Shown: positions 1-7,513, counted from the stretch's first letter. The stretch is 9,523 bases of DNA from Acidobacteriota bacterium (GCA_027296665.1 JAPUIV010000158.1:1-9523); one strand, 5' to 3'. The notes: generated by a model from the sequence alone, not told the origin. Numbers and translations are program-made.

Positions 1-3000
1 CGAATACCTGATCAATGGAACCCGCAGCCGGCTGAAGGATCTGCGGGATCTCCTGGAGAGGAAACGGATCGCCACCCGCCTGTCCTCGGTGATCGAACAG
101 GGAAAAGTGGATGAGGTGATCAACGCCAAGCCGAAGGAGCGCCGTGGCCTGTTCGAGGAAGCCGCGGGGATTGCCGGCAACCAGGCGAAGAATCGCCTGG
201 CAGCCAAGAAGCTTGAAGCGGCGGAAGGAAATCTGAGCCGGGTCGCTGACATTCTCCTGGAAGTGGAATCGCGGATCCGATCGTTGAAACGGCAGGCGTC
301 CAAGGCAAAACGGTATCGAAATTTGATCGACAGGATCCGCCAGTTGCGCGCAGTGGTCCTCCACGAGACGCATCTTTCGCTGCATGGTAAACAGCAGGAG
401 GCTGTCCGCCAGGAGGAACTGCGGCGGCGGGAGGATGTTGGGTGGGCGACCCGGCTGAGCAAGCTCGAGGCCGATTTTGAACGGAGCGATCTTGATCTTC
501 GCCGCCAGGATGAAATCCTTGCCGACCATCTGGGGGGGATCCACAAAATTGAACTGGAGAATCAACGGCATCTCGCCGACCGGGACCACCTCCGGTCCGC
601 GGGCGGGGAGATCGGGCACAATCTGAACCGGCAAGTGCTGCGGCTGCAGAATGCACGAAGGGAACTGGAATCGATCCGGGCGGCGATCGCCCAGGAGGGG
701 ATTCGATCCCGGGAGGCGGAACTCCTGCTGGAAAAGGCGGCCCAGGCAGCTGTTGCGGCGAGCGCCGACATGGAGCGGGATGCCGGACAAGTGCGCGAGA
801 TGGAACGCCAATCCGAGGAATCCCAGCGCCGCCACGTTACCGTTCTTCAGGAGTCGGCCGATCTTAAAAGCCGCACCCTGCAACTCCAGGAAAAGCATCG
901 AGGGATTGGAGAACTGATCCAGAAGGTGGAAGACGAGATCGTTGAATCGAGCCAGGAAGGGGATGAGGTGAACGCCTCGACCCGCGCCCTGGCGGGCCGT
1001 CTGGAGCGCGCCTGCGAGGAGACGCGGGCCGGCCTGGCCGAAAAGGGACTGGCCGAATCGGAGCGGCAGAGGCTGGCCGTTCACCTCGAACAACTCAAGA
1101 CCGGCCTGGGCGTGGCCGAACACCGTCTGGGTGTGGTGGATAACAAGCTCGAACTCCTTCGCCAGATTCGGACCGACCGGGAGACGGCCACCGACAGGTT
1201 GCGCGCCCTGATCTCCTCGAATGGCGGCATCGGCGGCGATCTTCAGGTCCTGGCCGAGGGGATCGAGGTACAGGAGGGGATGGAAAAGGCGATGGACGCC
1301 GTTCTGGGCGCCACCGCCGGGGCCTTCTTGGTTGGCAGCGGGGAACGGGCGGTTGCCGCCTGGAGAACCGTGCGGGCAGCCGGGGAGAAGGGATACCGGT
1401 TCGTGTGGAATCTGGGCAATGGATCCCCGGCCTCCCCGGAGGTGGCGGGATCGCAATCGCCGGTTGCCGATTCGCGGGTCCTCCTACCCCTGAGCCGGGC
1501 GGTTCTCGATTCCGGTCCCAGAGGGGAGGTTCTGAGCCATCTGGTCCGGCAGACGATGGTGGTGGGGGACCTCGACACGGCGTTGGAACTTCACGCGGAA
1601 TATCCGAACTACGATTACGTGACCATTGACGGGGAACTGGTCCAGTCGAAAGGAATCCTGGAAGACGGCACCGATCGGCCCTGGGGAGCCTTCTCGCTGG
1701 AAAGCCGGATGGCGGAACTCGACCGGGAACGGAGCAGTCTCGACGCGAACCGGACCCGGCTCCGGAAAGAGATCGATGCCGGAAAAAATTCTCTCCTGCA
1801 ACAGGAAAGCCGGTGCGGGGATCTCGATCGGTCGCGGCCCGAGGCGGAGAAACGGGAGATGTCGCTCCGTCTCGAACTCGAGGCGAAACGGACCGAAGCG
1901 GGAAAGATCGAGCGGCGGCGCCAATCGCTGGGAGCGCAGAGGGAAGAAATACTGAAGGAGCGGGATCGGCTCGAGATCGAATGCCAAGAACTGAGTGAGC
2001 GCCGCAAGGAGATCGAGGCGGAACGGGCCCGGCAGGAAGGGGAACTGGATCGGTTGCGTCATTCCCTGGGCGAGGCGCGGGACACTCTGGAGGAGGTCCG
2101 GGCGGTGTATCAGAAGACGGCCGGGCGGCGGGACATTCTGGAAATCGAATACAAGGTGTTCCAGAGGGAGATCCAGAAACTGCGCCGGAAGGAGGAAGAT
2201 CTCCTGAAGGAATGTGAGGAGGCCGGGCGGGACCGGGACAACCTGGCGTCCCGCAGGGATCGAATGGAGACCGATCTGGAGAGGACCCGGATCGAGATCC
2301 GCCGGCTGGAGGAGAGGATGGCCGAGCTGGCCCGGGAGCATAGAAGTCTTCAAGAATCGACCGAGGAGATCAGGGCGGAAATGATCTCGAAGAAGGAACC
2401 GATCCGGGAGACCCGTAAGGCGCGTCAAGAGGTCCAGGCCCGGCTCCGCGAGGCGGAGCTCCTGCGAGTGCGTCTCGACACGGAGGCGGAACATCTGGAG
2501 CGGGAATGCCGTGAAGAGATGGGATGCGGGCCGGACGAGATTCCCGCTCCCGCCGGAAATGATCTGCCCGACCCGGCAGCCTGCTCCCGAGAGGTGGAAG
2601 AGTTGAAGGGGAAGGTCCAGCATCTCGGACCGGTAAACCTGGTGGCGCTCGAGGAACTGGGAGAACTGGAGGAGCGTTTCGGTTTCCTGAGCGGGCAGCG
2701 GCAGGATCTTCTCGATTCGATCGCCTCGCTCCGGAACACCATCCTGTCAATCAACAGGAAAAGCCGGGAACGTTTCATGGAGGCCTTCGAGACGATCCGG
2801 GATCGCTTCCACGAGACTTTCGAAACTCTCTTCGGAGGCGGGACCGCGCATCTTCGTCTGGAGGACGAGGAAGATCCCCTGGAGGCGGGGATCGAGATCG
2901 ACGTCCAGCCCCCGGGCAAACGACTCCAGTCGATCCGTCTGCTATCGGGCGGTGAAAAGGCCCTCACGGCGGTCGCCCTGCTGTTCGCCGTATTCCACTA

Positions 3001-3226
3001 CCGCCCCTCCTCTTTCTGCGTCCTGGATGAGGTGGATGCCCCGCTGGACGAGGCGAATGTTGAGCGGTTCTCCAAAATGCTGCGCAGTCTCACCAAGGAA
3101 ACCCAGTTCATCTTGATCACGCACAGCCGCAGGAGCATGGAGAGTGCCGACAACCTGTACGGCATCACCATGGAAGAATCCGGAGTCTCCAAGGTGATGG
3201 CCCTGAAGCTGGAACGGGATCACTGA
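1..3226 (+). CDS. smc: Chromosome segregation protein SMC, 5'-truncated by the window edge
   Basis: The reading frame is open from base 2 and ends at TGA 3224-3226, giving 1074 visible residues. Bacterial SMC is usually near 1150-1200 residues, so roughly the first 110 (including Walker A) lie upstream. SMC dimers are ATP-driven DNA loop-forming machines that compact and segregate the chromosome, normally with ScpA and ScpB. In order the sequence shows: the end of the N-terminal head with an SVIEQGKVDEVINAKPKERR block (about 89-145) and the FEEAAGI segment; a long Glu/Arg/Leu-rich coiled coil to about 1200; a hinge at about 1210-1670 ending in a VTIDGELV strand; a returning coiled coil to about 2620; and the C-terminal head starting LGPVNLVALEE. 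Head motifs are the signature LSGGEKALTAVALLFA (from 2942), Walker B plus D-loop FCVLDEVDAPLDEANV (D at 3026, E at 3029) and the H-loop ITHSR near 3116. No frameshift is seen. The hinge and Q-loop regions are somewhat divergent (see findings). The 3' end overlaps the convergent thrC gene by 7 bases. Confidence 0.96.
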   Translation, partial: EYLINGTRSRLKDLRDLLERKRIATRLSSVIEQGKVDEVINAKPKERRGLFEEAAGIAGNQAKNRLAAKKLEAAEGNLSRVADILLEVESRIRSLKRQASKAKRYRNLIDRIRQLRAVVLHETHLSLHGKQQEAVRQEELRRREDVGWATRLSKLEADFERSDLDLRRQDEILADHLGGIHKIELENQRHLADRDHLRSAGGEIGHNLNRQVLRLQNARRELESIRAAIAQEGIRSREAELLLEKAAQAAVAASADMERDAGQVREMERQSEESQRRHVTVLQESADLKSRTLQLQEKHRGIGELIQKVEDEIVESSQEGDEVNASTRALAGRLERACEETRAGLAEKGLAESERQRLAVHLEQLKTGLGVAEHRLGVVDNKLELLRQIRTDRETATDRLRALISSNGGIGGDLQVLAEGIEVQEGMEKAMDAVLGATAGAFLVGSGERAVAAWRTVRAAGEKGYRFVWNLGNGSPASPEVAGSQSPVADSRVLLPLSRAVLDSGPRGEVLSHLVRQTMVVGDLDTALELHAEYPNYDYVTIDGELVQSKGILEDGTDRPWGAFSLESRMAELDRERSSLDANRTRLRKEIDAGKNSLLQQESRCGDLDRSRPEAEKREMSLRLELEAKRTEAGKIERRRQSLGAQREEILKERDRLEIECQELSERRKEIEAERARQEGELDRLRHSLGEARDTLEEVRAVYQKTAGRRDILEIEYKVFQREIQKLRRKEEDLLKECEEAGRDRDNLASRRDRMETDLERTRIEIRRLEERMAELAREHRSLQESTEEIRAEMISKKEPIRETRKARQEVQARLREAELLRVRLDTEAEHLERECREEMGCGPDEIPAPAGNDLPDPAACSREVEELKGKVQHLGPVNLVALEELGELEERFGFLSGQRQDLLDSIASLRNTILSINRKSRERFMEAFETIRDRFHETFETLFGGGTAHLRLEDEEDPLEAGIEIDVQPPGKRLQSIRLLSGGEKALTAVALLFAVFHYRPSSFCVLDEVDAPLDEANVERFSKMLRSLTKETQFILITHSRRSMESADNLYGITMEESGVSKVMALKLERDH

Positions 3227-4332
3227 GCCGGCAGGGTCTTGAGCCCGGAACCGGTCAGGATCACCACCACAGGCTCCTCTTCCGGTCCGGCAGTCGCCGT
3301 GGCGGCGGCGAGAGCCGCGGCAGAGGTCGGTTCCACCAGGAACCCCGTCCGGCTCAGTTGCCGGTGGGCCGCCTCGATCTCCTTTTCCCCGACCGTGACC
3401 ATTCTGCCGCCGCTATCCCGGACCGCGCGAAGGATCTCCTTGCCGCGGACCGGTTCCGGAATGGCAATCCCTTCGGCCCGGGTACCTTCCGGATCGATCC
3501 GGACCGGCCCCTCTTCCCCCCGTTGAAAGGCAAGGGCGAGGGGTGCGCAGGACCGGGCTTGAACCGCGATCAATTTCGGGCATGACCGGATCGAGCCGGT
3601 ACGGAGAAGCTCTCCGAAACCGAGCCACAACCCCAGAAGAAGGGTGCCGTTGCCGGCCGGAAGAACGATCGTTCCCGGCGACGCCTTTCCCATCTGTGCC
3701 CAGATCTCGTAGGCGATGGTCTTCACCCCGTGCAGGAACAGAGGGTGGGTGACATGGCCGGCGTAAAACGTGCGGCGGCCCTCCAGAACCGCCAGACGGC
3801 GCGCCGCCGACCTTCCCTCCGGCACCCGCCGGACCTCCGCGCCAAAACTTTCCAGGAGACGCAGCTTGCCCGTCGAGATCCGGGACGGCACGTACAGGGT
3901 GGCCCGGATGCCCGCCAGGGCACAGTAGGCGGCCAGGGAACAGGCGGCGTTCCCCGACGAGTCTCCCACCACCTCGCCCACGCCCCAACCCGATAGATGG
4001 TTCACCAGGAGAACATATCCGCGGTCCTTGAAGGAGCCTGTCGGCTGGGTCGATTCCACCTTGAGAAACAGGCGGCGATCGCCGAATCGTTCCTCCAGAA
4101 GGGGGGTTCCGCCCTCTCCGAGCTGGAGAAGGGGCCGGCGGCCGGCCGGCAGGGGGAGAATGCCCGCGTACCGCCCCAGGCCGGCGGTCCGGGATGTGGG
4201 TGGGGAGGGGAATTTCCCCGGCGGCGGTTTACAGTCCAGAACGGCGCCGCAGTCGCACATCGCCCGGGGCTTGTCGAGGGGAAACCGTTCGCCGCAGGCG
4301 GAACATTGGAAGCACCAGGCTGGAGAGTTCAT
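3220..4332 (-). CDS. thrC: Threonine synthase-like PLP enzyme with N-terminal zinc ribbon
   Basis: The protein has 370 residues. Threonine synthase converts O-phosphohomoserine to threonine in the cytoplasm using PLP. A small zinc-ribbon-like N-terminus has C10-x2-C13 and C26-x-C28, as in the shorter plant/archaeal-type threonine synthases. The fold-type II PLP core follows: PTGSFKDRG with the Schiff-base lysine K102, SSGN at 125-128, the PAGNGT glycine loop at 225-230, EPTSAAALAA near 334-343, and the C-terminal TGSGLKT (360-366), which resembles the TGhGLK of ThrC and argues for this assignment over serine/threonine dehydratases. The frame stays open for 72 more codons upstream, but that part lies antisense-free inside pyrF in another frame and looks like a shadow. 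I chose ATG 4332 because it sits in an ATGA overlap with the pyrF stop, behind a GGAAAGAG ribosome-binding site, and the zinc ribbon begins at once. It is probably translationally coupled to pyrF. Cysteate synthase or another threonine-synthase-like activity cannot be excluded. Confidence 0.85.
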   Translation of the reverse strand: MNSPAWCFQCSACGERFPLDKPRAMCDCGAVLDCKPPPGKFPSPPTSRTAGLGRYAGILPLPAGRRPLLQLGEGGTPLLEERFGDRRLFLKVESTQPTGSFKDRGYVLLVNHLSGWGVGEVVGDSSGNAACSLAAYCALAGIRATLYVPSRISTGKLRLLESFGAEVRRVPEGRSAARRLAVLEGRRTFYAGHVTHPLFLHGVKTIAYEIWAQMGKASPGTIVLPAGNGTLLLGLWLGFGELLRTGSIRSCPKLIAVQARSCAPLALAFQRGEEGPVRIDPEGTRAEGIAIPEPVRGKEILRAVRDSGGRMVTVGEKEIEAAHRQLSRTGFLVEPTSAAALAAATATAGPEEEPVVVILTGSGLKTLPAQ

Positions 4333-5063
4333 CGCTCTTTCCGGGCCTTCCGGGCGGTCTCGATCTCCGCGTCGATCTCCCGTGCGGCCGCGACGGGATC
4401 GGCCGCCTGCATTATCGGCCTGCCGACAACGAGGAAATCGGCCCCCGCGCGGATCGCCGCCGCCGGGGTAACGGTCCGGACCTGGTCCTGGCTGGGGCCG
4501 CCGGCCGGCCGGACCCCCGGGGTCACGATCAGGAATCGGTTCCCGCATGCGGTCCGGATCGATCCGGCCTCGCGGCCCGAACAGACGATCCCCTGAAGAC
4601 CCGAATCGCGGGCCAGGAGGGCGAGGTTTCTGGTCTCCTCCTCCAGAGGCCGATCGATTCCGAGCCCGGGGAGGTCGGCCGGGCCCAGACTTGTCAGGAT
4701 GGTGGCGGCGAGGAGATCGACAGGAGAGCCGTTCCGGCCGGCCGCCTCCCGGACCGCCTCGACGGCCCGGCGCATCATCTTCGGGCCCCCCAGTGCGTGA
4801 ATCGTCAGGAACCGGACCGGTGGGGCGCAGAGATTCCGGACGGCGGAAAAAACGGTTTGCGGAATGTCGTGGAATTTGAGGTCGAGAAAAACCTCAACCC
4901 CGATCTCGCCGAGCCGTTCCAGGAGCTCCCGCCCGCCCGAGTGGAACAGAGCCGGTCCGACCTTGCAGAGCCGGGTCACCCCGCCGAGCCGCTGCATGAG
5001 ATCGACGGATTGCCGGGAGTCGACCCCGTCCAGGGCCAGGATGAGTCGTCCAGTGGCTTTCAT
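4329..5063 (-). CDS. pyrF: Orotidine 5'-phosphate decarboxylase
   Basis: The protein has 244 residues, the usual size for bacterial (group I) OMP decarboxylase. It makes UMP from orotidine 5'-monophosphate, the last step of de novo pyrimidine synthesis. Visible landmarks are the N-terminal beta strand LILALD with D12, the substrate lysine K34 (CKVGP), the catalytic DLKFHDIPQTV block with D61, K63 and D66, the loop TPGVRP at 181-186 followed by DQ-R-TP, and the phosphate-binding VVGRPI with R215. All catalytic residues expected for the family are present. The ATG at 5063 fits the family start, although the nearest purine-rich stretch, GGGAG, is about 15 bases away, so ribosome binding looks weak. 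It is the first gene of a leftward pair: its TGA overlaps the thrC ATG in ATGA. It is divergent from the thioredoxin gene across a 144-base gap. No PyrR-type hairpin is visible in its leader, unlike pyrR. Confidence 0.97.
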   Translation of the reverse strand: MKATGRLILALDGVDSRQSVDLMQRLGGVTRLCKVGPALFHSGGRELLERLGEIGVEVFLDLKFHDIPQTVFSAVRNLCAPPVRFLTIHALGGPKMMRRAVEAVREAAGRNGSPVDLLAATILTSLGPADLPGLGIDRPLEEETRNLALLARDSGLQGIVCSGREAGSIRTACGNRFLIVTPGVRPAGGPSQDQVRTVTPAAAIRAGADFLVVGRPIMQAADPVAAAREIDAEIETARKARKER

Positions 5064-5122
5064 TGCAGTCCGGTAATTCTCCCAGATGGCTGATGGGATT
5101 GCAAGAAGAGTCGATCCCTTCC

Positions 5123-5151
5123 TTGAGCTTCTCGGAGTAGGGAATTATTAT
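5123..5151 (+). promoter_or_regulatory. Predicted sigma70-type promoter for the thioredoxin-like gene
   Basis: TTGAGC (5123-5128) and TATTAT (5146-5151) are separated by exactly 17 bases; they match the housekeeping consensus at 4/6 and 5/6. They lie in the only AT-rich patch of the 144-base divergent gap (5064-5207). Transcription would start near 5158, about 50 bases before the ATG at 5208. The same AT-rich patch could also serve pyrF on the other strand, but I see no convincing paired hexamers in that direction. This is prediction from sequence only. Confidence 0.5.
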
Positions 5152-5207
5152 TATTTTCAGTTGTTTATCTACCCGAGAGGGCCTTCAATCCAGTATCGTG
5201 GGGAACC

Positions 5208-5711
5208 ATGAAACGATTCTTTCCATTCCAATCCTCGATGACTCTTATTTGGGTTCTGGCGGGAGCGATCCTTGCCCTCGGCGCCGCCATCTGCTGCACC
5301 GGACTTCCCGGCCAGGGCGAATCGAGCCACCTCGATGGGGATATCCGTGAGATCTCCCGGGGGGAGGAGGTGGAACTGGAGGACCACAAGGCTGCCGGGA
5401 AGTTCACCCTGTTCGATTTCTATGCCGATTGGTGCCCGCCCTGCTGGGAAATTAATCCCGAACTCGAGCGGTTGGCCAGCGATTCCGATCGGATTGCGGT
5501 CCGCAAGATCAACATCATCGACTGGACCACACCGGTGGTTAAACAGCACCGGGTTACCGAGCTGCCCTTTTTTCTTCTGTTCGACCCAGACGGCGAGCTC
5601 CTGGCCTCCGGTGACGAGGCGTTGTTTCGCTTCCGGGAGATTGCCGGAACCGACCCTACCTCCGAAACGCCGCCCGCGGCCGCCACCTTCATCGGGGAAG
5701 GGAACCGATGA
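5208..5711 (+). CDS. Membrane-anchored or secreted thioredoxin-like protein
   Basis: The protein has 167 residues. A positively charged start (MKRF) is followed by a hydrophobic segment at about residues 11-31, a signal anchor or signal peptide that would place the rest outside the cytoplasm. The thioredoxin fold follows, with strand FTLFDFYADWCPPCW (redox cysteines C76 and C79) and the cis-proline loop ELPFF (P120), then DPDGELLASG. The C-terminal 25 residues are Pro/Ala-rich and probably disordered. The C29-C30 pair at the end of the hydrophobic stretch does not fit a lipobox well (AAI-C), so a lipoprotein is possible but not supported. The likely role is thiol-disulfide exchange in the periplasm or at the outer face of the membrane; the partner is unknown. 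The start is supported by GTGGGGA five to six bases before the ATG. The gene stands alone between divergent pyrF and convergent pyrD, overlapping the 3' end of pyrD by 23 bases. No functional link to pyrimidine synthesis is evident. Confidence 0.88.
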   Translation: MKRFFPFQSSMTLIWVLAGAILALGAAICCTGLPGQGESSHLDGDIREISRGEEVELEDHKAAGKFTLFDFYADWCPPCWEINPELERLASDSDRIAVRKINIIDWTTPVVKQHRVTELPFFLLFDPDGELLASGDEALFRFREIAGTDPTSETPPAAATFIGEGNR

Positions 5712-6609
5712 GACCTCGAAGCTCCTGGATCCCCTCCTTTTCAAGAAAGGTTTCGATCTCTTCCAGAACATGAACGGAACAGAGAGGATCGACGAAATTT
5801 CCCGTTCCCACCTGGACCGCCGAGGCCCCCGCGATCATAAATTCCACCGCATCCTCACCGCTCCTGATGCCGCCGATCCCCACAATCGGAAGATCGGTGG
5901 CGGCGCGCACCCGGTCGACCAGGTAGATCGCCATCGGTTTGATGGCCGGTCCGGAAAGCCCGCCATGACGGGTGGAGAGTCGGGGCCGCCGGCTCCGGAT
6001 ATCGATGGCCATGCCGAAGAAGGTGTTCACCAGGCTGAGAATGTCGGCGCCCCCCTGCTGGGCGGCCTCCGCGAGCGGCCGGATGTCGGTCACGTTCGGG
6101 GTGAGCTTGACCATGAGCGGGAGCGAGGTGACGTCCCGGACGGCGCGCACTACCTCCCGGGTGGCCTCAGGGTCGCAGCCGAAATCGATTCCGCCCCGGG
6201 CCGTGTTGGGACAGGAGATGTTCAGTTCCAGGGCCGCCAATCCCTCCCCCGCATCGGCTTTCCGGGCAACCTCGCAATACTCCTCGATCGTTTCGCCAAA
6301 GAGATTCGCGATGATGGCGGTGCGGTATTTTCGCAACCGCGGCAATTTCTCCTCGAGAAACCGATCGATCCCGCAGTTCTCCAACCCGATCGAGTTCAAC
6401 ATGCCGGCAGGTGTCTCCCAGGTGCGGGGGGACCGGTTACCGGGCCGCGGCCGGCAGGACAGTCCCTTGACGACGAAGCCGCCGAGACGGTTCAGGTCAA
6501 GAAACGGTTCGAACTCTTCGCCGTATCCGAAAGTTCCACTGGCGGTCAGCACCGGGTTTTTCAGATGGAGGGGCCCCAGTTTGACCGCGAGATTCATTGG
6601 TGCGCTCAA
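5689..6609 (-). CDS. pyrD: Dihydroorotate dehydrogenase, class 1B catalytic subunit
   Basis: The protein has 306 residues from a TTG start. It oxidises dihydroorotate to orotate; class 1B enzymes pass electrons through PyrK to NAD+. Landmarks are the FMN/substrate segment LTASGTFGYG (21-30), K48 in FVVKGL, NSIGLEN (72-78), ELNISCPNT with catalytic cysteine C133 (class 1 enzymes use Cys, class 2 use Ser), K168 (MVKLTPNVTDI), N195, GGLSGPAIKP (216-225), GIGGI (244-248) and GTGN (268-271). The adjoining pyrK confirms class 1B. The start is TTG 6609-6607: it overlaps the pyrK stop as TTGA and has GAGGAG (6623-6618) eight bases upstream. An in-frame ATG at 6597 would leave that site 20 bases away, so I prefer TTG (the ATG version has 302 residues). 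It is the second gene of the leftward pyrK-pyrD operon, translationally coupled. Its 3' end overlaps the convergent thioredoxin gene. Confidence 0.96.
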   Translation of the reverse strand: MSAPMNLAVKLGPLHLKNPVLTASGTFGYGEEFEPFLDLNRLGGFVVKGLSCRPRPGNRSPRTWETPAGMLNSIGLENCGIDRFLEEKLPRLRKYRTAIIANLFGETIEEYCEVARKADAGEGLAALELNISCPNTARGGIDFGCDPEATREVVRAVRDVTSLPLMVKLTPNVTDIRPLAEAAQQGGADILSLVNTFFGMAIDIRSRRPRLSTRHGGLSGPAIKPMAIYLVDRVRAATDLPIVGIGGIRSGEDAVEFMIAGASAVQVGTGNFVDPLCSVHVLEEIETFLEKEGIQELRGLIGSLPR

Positions 6610-7415
6610 AACCGGATCTCCTCACCGGCAAAGACCGGCCCGTCGGTGCAGATGCGCAGATACCCGCCCTCCGGCCGATTGGCCTCGACCCCGCAACCGA
6701 GACAGACACCGAATCCGCACGGCATGACGGCTTCGAGGGACAGCCGGCAGGGTACTCCACCCTCCCTGCAGACCCGGGCCACGGCCCGGAGCATCGGATC
6801 CGGCCCGCAGGCGTAAACCTCGATCCCGTCTCTATCCTCTTCCACCATCCGTGCAAGGGGCGCCGTCACGAATCCTTTCTCCCCCACGCTGCCATCCTCG
6901 GTGACCAGAACCGGATCCCCCCCGAGCTGGCGGAACCAGTCGACCCCGACAATCTGGCCGGCCGAGCGGGCGCCGTACAGGAGTGTCCAGGCAATCCCGG
7001 AACCCCGGAGCCGTTCCGCCATGAAAGGAAACGGGGCGAGGCCAATCCCCCCGGCCACAAGAACGACCCGGCGGGGATGGCCGCCGGGGAGGAGGGGAAA
7101 TCCCCGGCCCAGGGGACCGAGGCAGGAAAGGGTATCGCCGGGGACCAGGCGGGTCATGAGCCGGGTGCCGGAACCGGCGACCTGGTACAGGATCCGGAAG
7201 GTTTCCGGTCCGGTCGCTGGAGATCCTGATGGGCCGATCTGGCAGAAACTCATCGGGCGGCGGAGCAACGGTTCCGGAGAGGGTGAAGCCTGAAGCATGA
7301 CGAACTGACCGGGGAGAGCGGCCCTGGCGATATCGGGGGCATGAAGAGTGAGGAGAAAGATCTCGGCACCCAGGATCTTGTTGGCCCGCACTTCCACCTG
7401 GGTTTCGAAAAGCAT
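6606..7415 (-). CDS. pyrK: Dihydroorotate dehydrogenase B, electron-transfer subunit PyrK
   Basis: The protein has 269 residues and is a ferredoxin-NADP-reductase-family flavoprotein that relays electrons from PyrD (FMN) through a 2Fe-2S cluster and FAD to NAD+. In order it shows: the FAD-binding RRPMSFC (52-58) within a beta barrel, GPLGRGF (100-106), the nucleotide-binding AGGIGLAPF (121-129), CGPDPM (203-208), and the 2Fe-2S cluster motif C233-x4-C238-x2-C241-x14-C256, ending ICTDGPVF. All four cluster cysteines are present. The ATG at 7415 has AGGGA six bases upstream, and a predicted promoter at 7445-7472 gives a leader of only about 23 bases, too short for an attenuator. It is first in the pyrK-pyrD operon and overlaps pyrD in TTGA. 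In several bacteria the order is pyrK then pyrD, as here. Confidence 0.95.
   Translation of the reverse strand: MLFETQVEVRANKILGAEIFLLTLHAPDIARAALPGQFVMLQASPSPEPLLRRPMSFCQIGPSGSPATGPETFRILYQVAGSGTRLMTRLVPGDTLSCLGPLGRGFPLLPGGHPRRVVLVAGGIGLAPFPFMAERLRGSGIAWTLLYGARSAGQIVGVDWFRQLGGDPVLVTEDGSVGEKGFVTAPLARMVEEDRDGIEVYACGPDPMLRAVARVCREGGVPCRLSLEAVMPCGFGVCLGCGVEANRPEGGYLRICTDGPVFAGEEIRF
6618..6623 (-). promoter_or_regulatory. Ribosome-binding site that decides the pyrD TTG start
   Basis: GAGGAG on the minus strand is placed eight bases before TTG at 6609 and 20 bases before the in-frame ATG at 6597. It lies inside the last codons of pyrK (the Glu-Glu of GEEIRF), so it doubles as coding sequence and favours coupled translation from TTG. 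Confidence 0.65.
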
Positions 7416-7444
7416 GTTCTGTCCCTGGATCAGGAAGTCGAAAG

Positions 7445-7472
7445 ACTATACCAGAAAAAGGGCCGCGGCCAA
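7445..7472 (-). promoter_or_regulatory. Predicted promoter of the pyrK-pyrD operon
   Basis: On the minus strand TTGGCC (7472-7467) lies 16 bases from TATAGT (7450-7445), and the -10 is preceded by TGG, making an extended -10 (TGGTATAGT). The matches to consensus are 4/6 and 5/6. Transcription would begin near 7438, 23 bases before the pyrK ATG. A perfect palindrome, GGCCGCGGCC (7461-7470), overlaps the -35 and spacer and could be an operator. The rest of the 98-base gap (7416-7513) holds no other clear element, apart from an AT-rich stretch near 7480-7490. Confidence 0.6.
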
Positions 7473-7513
7473 ACAGAAATGGAATTTAAACGCCGCGGGC
7501 ACCTAAGGTATCG

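Noticed and set aside
1484..2623. Long 379-codon open frame antisense to smc, and other long open frames opposite or beside real genes
   Set aside because: These are products of high GC with biased third positions. They show Leu/Pro/Arg-rich sequence, no motif and no promoter or ribosome-binding site, and the opposite frame is clearly SMC.
4133..4152. GGCCGGC-type runs in thrC and pyrF resembling repeats or REP elements
   Set aside because: They fall inside coding sequence, encode Ala/Gly/Arg/Pro codons, and recur only as expected from the base composition.
4333..4548. A 72-residue N-terminal extension of the threonine synthase frame, reading Pro/Gly/Arg-rich
   Set aside because: It is the alternate frame of the pyrF 3' half on the same strand, with low-complexity composition; the ATGA start with a ribosome-binding site and the zinc ribbon fit ThrC far better.
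5064..5122. Possible pyrF promoter on the minus strand (TTGCAA, 17 bases, GAGAAT)
   Set aside because: The -10 is weak and lies about 16 bases before the ATG, leaving no room for a normal ribosome-binding site. Too poor to annotate.
5236..5300. Lipoprotein signal in the thioredoxin-like protein because of Cys29-Cys30 after the hydrophobic segment
   Set aside because: The residues before the cysteines (Ala-Ala-Ile and Ala-Ile-Cys) do not fit the lipobox pattern; a signal anchor or ordinary signal peptide is equally likely.
5565..5580. T-rich run inside the thioredoxin gene as a terminator
   Set aside because: There is no GC-rich hairpin directly upstream, and it encodes the conserved PFFLLF strand.
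5272..6816. 514-codon plus-strand open frame crossing the thioredoxin gene and pyrD
   Set aside because: It shadows two recognised genes in the wrong frames and strand, and has no domain resemblance.
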